Below, piece by piece: positions 1 through 9,501 of a DNA stretch of 64,000 nucleotides. The stretch is from Serinus canaria (lineage: Eukaryota; Chordata; Aves; Passeriformes; Fringillidae), in NCBI RefSeq assembly GCF_022539315.1, contig NC_066333.1, positions 12,801,001 through 12,865,000 of the forward strand, given 5' to 3'. Every line of letters starts with the position of its first letter. Position 1 is the stretch's first letter. The notes under the pieces are model-generated. The model saw only the letters and a list, made by a program, of their open reading frames with translations. It did not search any database and had not been told where the DNA came from. The position numbers were made by a program, and so were the translations under genes.

Positions 1-710
1 TGCAGTGGGTGCCATGGTGCCCGTGGCTAATCCCCTCTCTCCTGTGTTGCAGTGGGTGCCATGGTGCCCATGGGTAATCCCCTCTCTCCTGTGTTGCAGT
101 GGGTGCCATGGTGCCCTTGGGTAATCCCCTCTCTCCTGTGCTGCAGTGGGTGCCATGGTGCCCGTGGCTAATCCCCTCTCTCCTGTGTTGCAGCAGGTGC
201 CATGGTGCCCGTGGGTAATCCCCTCTCTCCTGTGTTGCAGCGGGTGCCATGGTGCCCGTGGGTAATCCCCTCTCTCCTGTGTTGCAGTGGGTGCCATGGT
301 GCCCGTGGGTAATCCCCTCTCTCCTGTGTTGCAGTGGGTGCCATGGTGCCCGTGGGTAATCCCCTCTCTCCTGTGCTGCAGGGGATGCCATGGTGCCCGT
401 GGGTAATCCCCTCTCTCCTGTGTTGCAGTGGGTGCCATGGTGCCCATGGGTAATCCCCTCTCTCCTGTGTTGCAGCGGGTGCCATGGTGCCCGTGGGTAA
501 TCCCTCTCTCCTGTGTTGCAGGGGGATGCCATGGTGCCCATGGGTAATCCCCTCTCTCCTGTGTTGCAGTGGGTGCCATGGTGCCCGTGGGTAATCCCCT
601 CTCTCCTGTGTTGCAGGGGATGCCATGGTGCCCGTGGGTAATCCCCTCTCTCCTGTGTTGCAGTGGGTGCCATGGTGCCCATGGGTAATCCCCTCTCTCC
701 TGTGTTGCAG
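1..710. repeat. 47-bp minisatellite of splice-acceptor-bearing units
   Basis: Fifteen near-identical tandem units of 47 bp (one is 46 bp) run from the window edge to the first visible BCAS1 exon, so the array probably continues upstream. Each unit has a pyrimidine tract ending in ttgcag or ctgcag, then a short GC-rich block (tgggtgccatggtgcccgtg), then a gtaat donor-like sequence. The last unit supplies the acceptor AG (709-710) of the exon starting at 711, and the exon's first bases (cgggtgcca) match the repeat. The array therefore appears to have grown by duplication of the exon's own 5' boundary. Long open frames across it are by-products of the repeat and not genes. Confidence 0.95.
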
Positions 711-1216
711 CGGGTGCCAGGGCGGCTGCAGGCCGGGAGGACGCTGCCGTTTCCTCGGCGGAGCCGGCCCGCGGTGCCCGGGCGGGCGGGCAGAGCGGCG
801 GGAGCGCTGCCAGCAGGGCCCTGCCAGCTGCCAGGCCCCGCTCCCTGCTGGCCTTCCCCTGGGCCGTGCCAGCGCCTGCCGAGGAGCCAGCGGCGGCTCC
901 GGCCCCCGCAGAGGCCGCTCTCGGTGCCAGCCAAGGCCCGGGCGAGGGCGCGGAGGGGCCCGGGGCAGCCCCCCAGCACGGGAGCCATCAGAGGCCGGGC
1001 CAGGCCCCGCCGCAGGCCGTGGAGCTCACAGGGACACCCGAGGGACGCGATGTGGCCGCCCCACGGGGCAAACAAGTGACACTGCTGGACAGGATCTTCA
1101 GGCTGGAGAAGGGCACGGGCAGGACGCGAGGTGACGCTGAGGAGGGACGGCAGGGCCTGGACATTCCCAACGGGAACATCGCGGCCGGCGCGCCCCACGG
1201 GGAACCGCTGGGCAAG
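711..1216 (+). CDS. BCAS1: BCAS1 coding exon (visible exon 1, partial gene)
   Basis: First visible coding exon of BCAS1, a mostly disordered cytoplasmic protein known in mammals as a marker of early myelinating oligodendrocytes and reported to bind dynein light chain. The reading frame starts at 713; the two bases 711-712 complete a codon from an upstream exon outside the window. It encodes 168 residues, rich in Ala, Pro, Gly and Arg. The C-terminal part (LLDRIFRLEKGTGR) aligns with human FFDKFFKLDKGQEK, and the start (AAAGREDAAVSS) resembles human VPGRTGDQAADSS. The acceptor is the last unit of the 47-bp minisatellite. The best donor is AAG followed by GCAAGT at 1217, a GC-type donor that ends the exon at phase 0; a GT at 1221 is the alternative. 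The exon is very GC- and CpG-rich compared with its flanks. Identity is firm; the exact 5' edge is less so because identical acceptors repeat upstream. Confidence 0.85.
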
Positions 1217-4200
1217 GCAAGTGCTCCCCACAACAGCCTGACACCTCGGTTCTGCTGGGGGAACCTCTTGGGAATGTTGGCGGGGTGGGATAACTCCCTG
1301 TGGGGGTGGGAATGGGTCAGTGCTGCCCTTGAAATGACCACAGGTAACCCCCCAGGACAGAGGTGTGGAAAATGAACCTGTGGCCAAGGAGTGAAGCTCT
1401 GTCTCATGACTAAATCCTGACCTCCAGTTTCATTCAATTTCCAATTCCCCAAAAGGTTTGGGCAACACGGCTCCAACTGCCAGGAGGAGCAGCTGCCAGC
1501 TGCAAATGAAAGCAAAAATACCTGAAACCAAATAACTTCTTTGTGCTGTAGGACCTTGGAGTTTGACACTGGATGGGTTTCTAAAAGTTCTTTGGTGTGT
1601 TTTGTGTCATTTTTAAAATAGCCCTGCTTCTCCAGCAATCGTTGCTGGATACGCAAAATAACGAATATTATGCAGCGGTGATTTTTGTACTCCAGCTTAT
1701 TGGGATGTTTTAGTCAAGGAAAAGTGGTTCATTAGAAATGATTTTGCAGGATGAGAATGTGATATAAGAAACTATGGATCTTAACTGAAAGTGCACTCTG
1801 GTCAAAGGAGCTGGAAGTTAAAACGAGTTTAGATTTTGCACTTCCTGCCAGATCTGATGTCAGCAAAGGTAGAATTTTCAGGTAATTAGCTACAGAAGAA
1901 GCCCATCCTGTGAAAGGGAATAATAGGAATTGGTGATCAAATTGAAACCCTGTCTAATGTCAGGAACAGGAGGGAAAAACCAATGTGTAAATACCTTTTG
2001 AATAATTGCTTTTATTGGCCAGTTCAGGCTTGCAAATAACACGGTGATCACGGATGCTCTGGGTAGTGTTGAACTTTACTCATGGGATACTCACTGCTTA
2101 CACTGCCAGCATTGCAAGTTGCCCCAAAATTCTTTTATTTTTAATCTTTGTCTTCTCTACTTTAGACTTGCTCAGATTTGAAGAGCACATTTCTTGTATA
2201 AATTTACATATTGCAATATTTTCCTGAGGGTTCATTTTTGAGAAGGAACAGTTGCATTTTTCCGCCCCTCAGGAGTGCTCCCATCACTGGTGTTTCAGAC
2301 AGCTCGGGATGCACTTTTAAAGAACCCATAAATGCATTCAGCACCTAAGCAGAACAGGGTGGATAATTTGCAATGCATCCTCTGTTCAGGGCACACTGGC
2401 ACTTCTGTGTTCAGCCTCGTAGAATGGAGCTTTTCAACACCCCAAATTCCTGCAGATATTTCTGACTGTCACACACAACAAGGCTTGCAGGAATTGTCTC
2501 TCTTTTCCCACCAAATGCCAAATTCTCGTTTCCTACTTTGCTGTCACTGCAGTGACACTGTTTCATTTACAGACTGGGGAAGGTCACAGCTGGTGCTGCT
2601 GAAGGAATGCTGTGACAGTCCAAGGCAAGAGCACTCTGGAGCAGTTTTAACTAAAATTCAGAGTTAAACACTGCTGGGAGCAAACAGTCCTGTTGAAAGC
2701 TCAGGTGAGGCAGGGCATGATCAGGGACTGAAGGGAATCTAAATCATTATCCCAGTTCAAGCAGGGAAGCACTGCTCATCCAGATCAAGCTTTATTGTAC
2801 CAATAACACCTGGATTTCACATTAATTCCACTGGCTGGCAGTTCTGCCCCAGTCCCCTTGTACCCATCCCCATCCTGGAGCTTCCTGGTGGGAATAACCT
2901 GGAAATTCCAGGCACTGCTGAGCCCTGGGTGCTGCTGGGGCTGGCAGGGAGTGTCTGCAGGATCCCAGCAGCTTTTTGGAGCCCAGGAACATTCCTGAGG
3001 ACAGGACTGGTTATCAGAAATGCCTCTGCCCCTCCCAGGTGTGTGCTTTAAGGTGCACCATGGACATCTTTGAGGAATCACCAAACTGGGGCTCACTGGG
3101 TAAATAAATGACAGATCTGGATCACAGGGAGAGGAATTTTAAACTTGTGCTTGAATTTTTGGGCTATAACTTTGGCTCTTTCAGATATGAAAAGGAATAT
3201 ATGGTGGGGGCAGAGAGGAGTGAAGCACCTTTTTTTGGGGAAAATACATCAGCTAAACACTGCAATGTGTTGCCAAATTTAACTCAATCCCTAAAACAAA
3301 GGTTGTGGCTCTGCCTTGCAGCACAGTTGCCTTCTGTTCCCTCTGAAGTTCCAATTCTCCTGCTGGATGGGAGAATGACCATGCCTAATTTAATTACTGT
3401 TACTGTAGTAACTACAAACTGCTACCAAATAATCGTACTAAAAATCAAGATATCGCTGCCAACAGCTCCTCTTTTCTCTTTTTTCCTTTGTGGATTATGA
3501 CTTGTAGTATCTGTAAATGCTAAAAGCAAAGTTTCCCTGCGCTGAGTGCCAAGACAAAACAAACAGCGTTGCTGGTGAGTAAGAGAGAGGCTCCACAGTT
3601 GTAGCTTAAGAGCTGCACAAACATTCTGTGTTTGCTGAGCCACTCTTTATTTTTGTGGTCTACAAAACTACATTCAGAGCGCAGCATAATTAAAACAAGG
3701 GCAGAATTCATGAATTCATGAAGCATTTACTATGTAAGCCAAAGAAAAGATAAATTATATGCCTGAAATGTTTCACTGAGCCATGATTCATGCAAACAAA
3801 AGTGCTGGCAGGAATACATTCTTTTGATATGTTTGGGGTTTTTTTTTTTTCCTGATGACTGAACTGAAACTACAGTATATTTAAGGTGTTTATTACCCCC
3901 AAATTTAGCTTCTCAAAGACATGAATTGAACATTTACATAGCATCTATTAGCTCCTAATACTGATCTTCTGTTATTCCTGGGGTTTCTTTCATTATTTAC
4001 CCCCGGGGCTTTGAGCAGGGAGCTGCCACAGAGGCTTTTGTGGTGATTTTGTGGCTCTGCAGACGTGATCCTGCAGGGCTGTGTGTTCTCTGTGCCTGAT
4101 TTCAGTGCCGATGGCCCCAGCCTGGGCTCTTCCTGCAGGAACGTTCCCAGGGGAGCACAGGATGGAGCACAGCCCCTCTCCCAGGCCAGGCTGGGGTGGT

Positions 4201-4238
4201 TCTCTGTAGCCAAGGGCAGCTCGGCTTGGGCAGGGTCG

Positions 4239-4432
4239 TTTTTAGTGGGAAAAATTGGAATAAAAGCATTCTAAAGAACCTTTCCCCGTGCTGGGTGATT
4301 AAAATAGCACAATAATTGTGTAATATGGATTGCTTTATGTCACCAGTGGAAGGAATAGACTTTAAATGCTTTCAGACTTCAGAGGGATCAGGACAGCTGG
4401 GTGTGGGGTGGGCAGTGCCAGCAGGCTGCAGG
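4239..4432 (+). repeat. Left arm of 194-bp inverted repeat
   Basis: This segment is the reverse complement of 5056-5248 with about ten mismatches counted by eye (roughly 95% identity). The outer ends are tttagtgggaaaaatt here and aatttttcccactaaa there; the inner ends are ctgcagg and cctgcag. The arms are separated by 623 bp. I do not recognise a transposon family in the arms. An inverted duplication of local unique sequence is the simplest reading; a foldback element is the alternative. Confidence 0.9.
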
Positions 4433-5055
4433 ATGTTGAAATGGGCACAGCAAATGGGGCACACCTGAGCTGTGAGGTTGGAGTTCAGGGATTTTGGGAT
4501 GGCCCCAGTCCTCAGGATCTGCAGTGGCTTTCTCTCTTCTGTGTGACTTTGTCAGGGAGATGTCCTGGATCAGCCAGAGGTGCTGGATGCAGCTGTGTGC
4601 ATCTCTCTCCCAAAATGAATCCCAAAGGATGCACTGGGCTTGTCTGTAATTCCAAAAGTTATTAAATCTGATTCTTTTTCTTGGTAGCATCCAGCTCCAA
4701 AGACTGTGATGGCACCAGGCACTGGGCTGTGAAGCTGGTTTTGTTTAGCAGCACATCAGCCTCCTCCTCCTCCTCCTCCTGCCTCAGTTGTCCCTTGAAC
4801 TCCTGGAGCAGAGCCAGCATTTTCCATGGCACCAGAGCTCTGTGTGTGCCACCCCGGGCTGGCGTGGCCACGCGTGTCCTGCATGGGACAGATTGTTCCT
4901 GGGGCTGGCAGCTGCACAGAGTGCTGTGTGAGACCCTTCAGGGGCCTGCTGAGCATTCCAGCCCTGCTCTGCTGCTGCTGGGCCAGCCTGCAGAACTGGG
5001 TGGGTGGGGAATAACACTGGAGTCCCTTCTGGCATTTCAATGGACACTTTAACTC

Positions 5056-5248
5056 CCTGCAGCCTGCTGGCACTGCCCACCCCACACCCAGCTGTCCTGA
5101 TCCCTCTGAAGTCTTAAACCATTTAAAGTCTATTCCTTCCACTTGTGACATAAAGAAACCCATATTATACAATTATTGTGCTATTTTAATCACCCAGCAC
5201 GGGGAAAGGTTCTTCAGAACACTTTTATTCTAATTTTTCCCACTAAAA
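5056..5248 (-). repeat. Right arm of 194-bp inverted repeat
   Basis: Reverse-complement partner of 4239-4432, lying inside BCAS1 intron 1. A BCAS1 pre-mRNA could fold these arms into a nearly perfect long stem with a loop of about 620 nt. The mismatches are scattered over the arm, with a denser run near the outer end (ggaataaaagcattct against agaataaaagtgttct). Confidence 0.9.
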
Positions 5249-6021
5249 AAAGCACTGAGTATAATGGGCTGGTTAGGGGAAAATACCTTTGATGTCACTC
5301 TCTCCTGCACAATGCTCTTGCTGAGCTTTCCTGTGCAGGTTCCAGGCAAAGGTGGCCAAAATGGAAGGTAAATTCAGTGTGAGAGGTGCCAAACTCTCCA
5401 AAACTATTCAAGAAATGGTTTTTTAGAAGCAGACCCTTGTCCAGCTGTCTAAACAGAAAACAAGTACATTAATATTACCTGCTTTTGTGAGTGCTAGAGC
5501 CCTGGAAAATGTTCTGGGGCTCTGTGAAGTGTAATTCCATGAAGAGAAGAGGCAGCTCCATCTGGCTAAGAGGAATTACTTTGATTTGTTGCCTTTTTCC
5601 TTCTTTTAATGTGTGTCACGTTGGTGTTTGGTGGATAAAAATGATTCCTGGCATGGCAAAATAGAGAACCAGAAGCCATCTTTGTACGGTGCACTCAGAC
5701 ACGGAGCTGGCAGGGCCAAAATCTCAGAGTTTGCTCCCATTTTGCACAAGTTCAGCCTTGGAAAGACAGAAGTGGAGTTTGGGGCTCGCCCTGTGCTCGT
5801 TGTGGCTGAGAAGAGCATTCCCCCAAGCAGCAGCAATGCTGAGTGTCTGAGCAGAGAGGGGAAGGAGAGGGATAAATGCGGGATTGTTCTGCCCGTGGGC
5901 TGGGCAGGAATGGTTGGAATTGCTGTTGTGACTCCCAGCAAGTCACAAAAGCCACTTCTGCATTCCACGGGGAATCAGGCAAGCTGGCACTGAGCAATCT
6001 GTGCCCCCTTTTATGTTTTAG

Positions 6022-6174
6022 GAGATAGATGAGTGCAGCCCAAAGCAGCTTGGGCAGGACTCTGCAGGTGAGCAAGACCTGGCTGCTGCAGCACCTGGGA
6101 GGGCGCAGGCGGAGCGGGACAGTCCCCAGGCAGCTGCAGGACAGGGCTCAGTCATGAGCTTCCTCAGAACACTG
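6022..6174 (+). CDS. BCAS1: BCAS1 coding exon (visible exon 2)
   Basis: Encodes 51 residues from EIDECSPKQLGQ to QGSVMSFLRTL. The end matches human BCAS1 SIMSFFKTL, and the next exon continues with VSPSKAEA (human VSPNKAET), which fixes both identity and frame. The acceptor is ttttatgttttag and the donor is CTG followed by gtaagt, a strong consensus site. The exon is phase 0 at both ends (153 nt). The sequence is acidic and Gln/Ala-rich and probably disordered except for the hydrophobic end SFLRTL, one of several related motifs near exon ends in this gene. Confidence 0.93.
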
Positions 6175-6675
6175 GTAAGTTCTGCCTTGCCTTTCCATCT
6201 CTTCGGGTTTCAGTTGCTTCCAAAAATCCCCTGTGGGATTGGAAAATTTGTAGAAGTAATGTTAAAATGTATAAAGAAATGTAGAATGTTGTCTGTCCTG
6301 GGGGGATGAGGAGGGGTGTGGGGGGGACACTGAAATGATCAAGTGAGTGCCACCTGCTCTGCAAACTTCTTCTACACAGATACAGGTCTTGAACTGTCTC
6401 AAAGACTTTCTGCTTGGTATTCCTTTTGTACCACCTCTAAAAGTTCATTTTTATTAATTGGTTAGAAGCTTGAATAGTAAATATTCGATCCGGGCATTTT
6501 TTACCGTAGCCATTATGTGTTCTCAAGGAATATTTGCATTATCAGTTTTCCCACTTGAGGCAAGCAGTATTTGTATTTTCCTTTTGTGCAAATAAAACCT
6601 GCTGATTTCAGGCTGATCTTTTCCATCTTTTGAAAGGCTGGGTTGAGTGACTGTTTTTTCTCAAATTCTTTTAAG
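6175..6675 (+). other. BCAS1: BCAS1 intron 2 (501 bp)
   Basis: Short intron with a gtaagt donor and a tcttttaag acceptor. It contains a G-rich run near 6300-6327 and otherwise nothing I can identify. Confidence 0.85.
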
Positions 6676-6720
6676 GTCTCCCCAAGCAAAGCTGAAGCCA
6701 AAAGTGATTCTGAAGACAAG
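6676..6720 (+). CDS. BCAS1: BCAS1 micro-exon (visible exon 3)
   Basis: A 45-nt exon encoding VSPSKAEAKSDSEDK. It aligns with human VSPNKAETKKDPEDT directly after the SFFKTL motif, so orthology is clear despite the small size. The acceptor is ttcttttaag and the donor is AAG followed by gtaggc. Phase 0 at both ends, so skipping it would remove 15 residues without changing frame. It is charged and serine-rich, with possible acidic-kinase phosphorylation context at SDSEDK (inference only). Confidence 0.92.
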
Positions 6721-9360
6721 GTAGGCAGTTCCTTGTTCACTGGTCATTAGGTGTTTTTCACACAGGGATTTCCTCTTCATTTTGTTGGGTTTTTTCCCAA
6801 CTGATGTCATCACTTGAAGTAATTTGAAATATTTTTCCCCTGGATAAACTGAAAAGGAAGAGACAGAACAGTGCCATTCTTAATATCATCTGTTACAATC
6901 AAAATCTGTCGTGCTTTCTGCAAGCTTGGTGATGATTGGTGATGCTTTTGGTTGTTTCTCTGACTTGTCTTTGATATAAAATTTCCATGAAAATTTTGAG
7001 TCCACAAAAAAAGTTGCATTTACTCATAGAACAGTTTTCCTTGTGCCATGAAGAAACTTTATTAAGAAACAAGGAATGAAGCCCTAAAAATTGAAGTGTT
7101 TTTTCCGCACAGATATTAGCCAAAATAACAACATTTTTGGGTGTTCTCCTATTTTTTTATTCTTTTTTCCTATTCAATGTTCAGTCTTTGCAGCAAAGTT
7201 GGTGAGTACTTGAATAACTCTGAAAATTATTCTCAGTAATTCTGAATAACTCTGAAAATCATCAAATAGGGTGAAGCTTTTCCAAGCTATGCAGAAAATG
7301 CAGTTATTAACGTGCTCTGGCTCAGGCAGACTTGCAGTTCTTCCCAGAGGTGGGGAACAATCTGGTTTGGATGGAACCAACCCCATTTCCCTCCCTGCCT
7401 CTGTCACCTGTGCCAGGTGACTGCTGGTGCTGCTGTCATTTGGACAGGAATATTGTGGGTGGGTTTGGTTTGCTGGCACACCTGGCAGGGCAAACAAACC
7501 CGGGTGACTTGCAGGATGTGCAAACTCCTTTCAGGAGATTAAGTGAGTTCTCTTTCACTGGGAGTTCCTTTATCTGATATGGCATTTGTACTTCAGTAAG
7601 GGGGAAATGTGTTTAGGAGGTTAATTTATCAGCTCCCAGGTAGAAAGCTGCAGATTTTTTGGCTGATAGGAAATAATGGCCCTTTTTTCCCCCCCAAAAA
7701 AACCAACTGAAGTGTGTTAAAGGTAAAGCTTTGCTAAGTGAAGTTTTCCCAAGTGCCATGGGGCTGTTGGGTGGCTGCTGTGCCTTCAAATGTTAGGATC
7801 ATGGGATATCCTGGAGCTGGAAGGGATCCAAAGGTTCATCCAGCCCTGCCCCTGCACAGACCCCCAACAATCCCACCCAGAGCATTGTCCAGGCCCTCCT
7901 GGAGCTCTGGAAGCTTTGGAGCAAGGAATGATCTCTGGGGAGGCTGGGCAGTGCCCCAGCACCCTCTGGGGGAGAAGAACTTTCTGTTTCTCTAGGGTCA
8001 GGCTCTTATCAGTGCTGGCTGCAGCTCTAATCAGCTGCTGGGCCACGTGTGCTGCCAGCAGCCAGGCACACCCTCGGTGCTGGCTGTGCCTCTGATGCCT
8101 TGTGCAGGCTGCCCTAGATAGAGATGGATGGAGATAAAGAATAAAGCAGGGATTGATTCCAAGGATCTCCTGCATGGATCCACCTTGGGCAGCACCAGAG
8201 CCCAGCCAGGGCTGCACCCAGGATGACCCAAAATGGCCCCAAAATGCCCGGCCGGGCACGGGGTCTCTCCCTGGGATCAGCTCTGCTCCATTCCCACCTT
8301 GCAGTTCATTGTGCCAGCCCAGCTTTAGCCCAGGCAATCCCACCCTTGTTTTTCTCTCTCCAGCCCACGGGGTTTGTGCTCCTGGGCTGAGATTGGGATC
8401 ATTTGTCCTTGGTGCCCAGCTGGAGCAGGAATTGTTTTGTCTCCCTGCTCTGTGCACAGAGCTCAGCATCCCATAATATGAACCCAGACCCTCACACTAA
8501 AGCAGCACAGAACCTGAAACATAGAAAAGCCAAACCTGAGGCATCACCTTGGTGCCATCCCTCGGTGCCATCCCTCCCTCTGTGCCCACACCAGCTCAGA
8601 GCCCGGTCACACCTGCCCAGGCAGTTCCTACAAACCAAGAGGTTGTTTGGACAAGGTCTGCCCCAATCACTGACCTCACCCTCCTGTGGCAGGCCCTGAG
8701 CTGATCCTGTGTCCCTCTGTGTTCAGGAAGTGTAAGGATTTAGAACTTTGCAGGAATAAGGGTCAATTTGAGAATTAGTAAGGAATAATCCTTCATTCTC
8801 CTCCAGGCCAGGTAATCAAAGGCATCTTCCTGCTTTAAAGCCTGAGACCTCAGACAGTTAATTAATTAATTTCAGGGACATTAATGCAAGCTTGAAATAT
8901 CTTAGGCAGTGTATATCATGAATATTCACACTGCCCTTTTCCCAAATAATGCATTCTGTAAAACATTTTAAAGTCCCTATTATGCTTCAGTAAAAAGACT
9001 GAATGTTCCTCTGAAGGTTTATATATTTGCCTGTTTTAAAATTATAAGTCTGAAGTTGCTTCTTTGTGACTTGGAAAGGCAGATGTTTGTGGGATTTAAG
9101 TTTCAGTTTAGTGGAGATTTTAGAGGGAAAGTTGTGGTTTAATTTGGAATCGGGTGGATTGCCTTGGCTTTTATTTTGCTGCTCGTGTGAAAGAAATTCT
9201 GAGGAGAGCTGAGAAGTGACTGAGGGAAAAAACCCACAATTTATCCAGAGCGAAGAGGGAATATTTTCCTTTAATGCCACGTGTGTGATGATGGAATACT
9301 GTCTTTGATAAAGCAAATGTCTGCAGTAAGCACTCACCTGCACCTGCTGTTGTGCACAAG
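6721..9360 (+). other. BCAS1: BCAS1 intron 3 (2.6 kb)
   Basis: Non-coding. It contains a CR1 fragment at 7796-7998 and a short imperfect duplication around 7205-7262 (gaataactctgaaaat twice). The acceptor region before 9361 is cacctgcacctgctgttgtg, then cacaag. Confidence 0.8.
7796..7998 (-). mobile_element. CR1 LINE 3' fragment, reverse orientation
   Basis: Reads as the antisense of an avian CR1 3' end: aggatcatgggatatcctgg, then ctggaagggatcc and a conserved stretch around 7861-7960 (acagacccccaacaatccc, agcattgtccaggccctcct, gcagtgccccagcaccct). This matches the general CR1 antisense consensus as I know it. The copy is 5'-truncated, as most CR1 copies are, and carries no reverse-transcriptase coding region. 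It looks old from its many substitutions. Confidence 0.8.
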
Positions 9361-9501
9361 GGCTCCAGGGCGGAGAAGGGCCCTGGGGGACAGCCTGGCC
9401 CGAAGGCAGCAGCAGAATCCCCCTCCAAAGGAGCCAAGAAAAAGAAGGCAGAGAGCCCCAAGCTAGGCCACGGCACCTTTAGCAAACTCTTTAGGCACAA
9501 G
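9361..9501 (+). CDS. BCAS1: BCAS1 coding exon (visible exon 4)
   Basis: Encodes 47 residues from GSRAEKGPGGQPGPK to GHGTFSKLFRHK. The middle is very basic (SKGAKKKKAESPK) and the end carries the aromatic/basic motif TFSKLFRHK, parallel to SKLFWKK, RKFFKL and GGFFKGL in later exons. The frame is phase 0 on both sides (141 nt). The acceptor cacaag follows a modest pyrimidine tract, and the donor is AAG followed by gttggt, weaker than its neighbours, so this may be an alternatively included exon. I align it less confidently with human BCAS1 than the flanking exons; the assignment rests on frame, position and motif. Confidence 0.8.

Larger units (their letters stand above)
1217..6021 (+). other. 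BCAS1: BCAS1 intron 1 (4.8 kb)
   Basis: Non-coding. It starts with the GC donor (gcaagt) and ends with ttttatgttttag. The notable content is the inverted repeat with arms at 4239-4432 and 5056-5248. I saw no other interspersed element that I can name. Open frames here (for example 5613-5993) have no recognisable protein features. Confidence 0.8.

Noticed and set aside
168..626. 152-codon minus-strand open frame
   Set aside because: Lies wholly in the 47-bp minisatellite; the peptide is a translation of the repeat.
7786..8469. 227-codon minus-strand open frame
   Set aside because: Overlaps a CR1 fragment and GC-rich intron sequence; CR1 reverse transcriptase motifs are absent.
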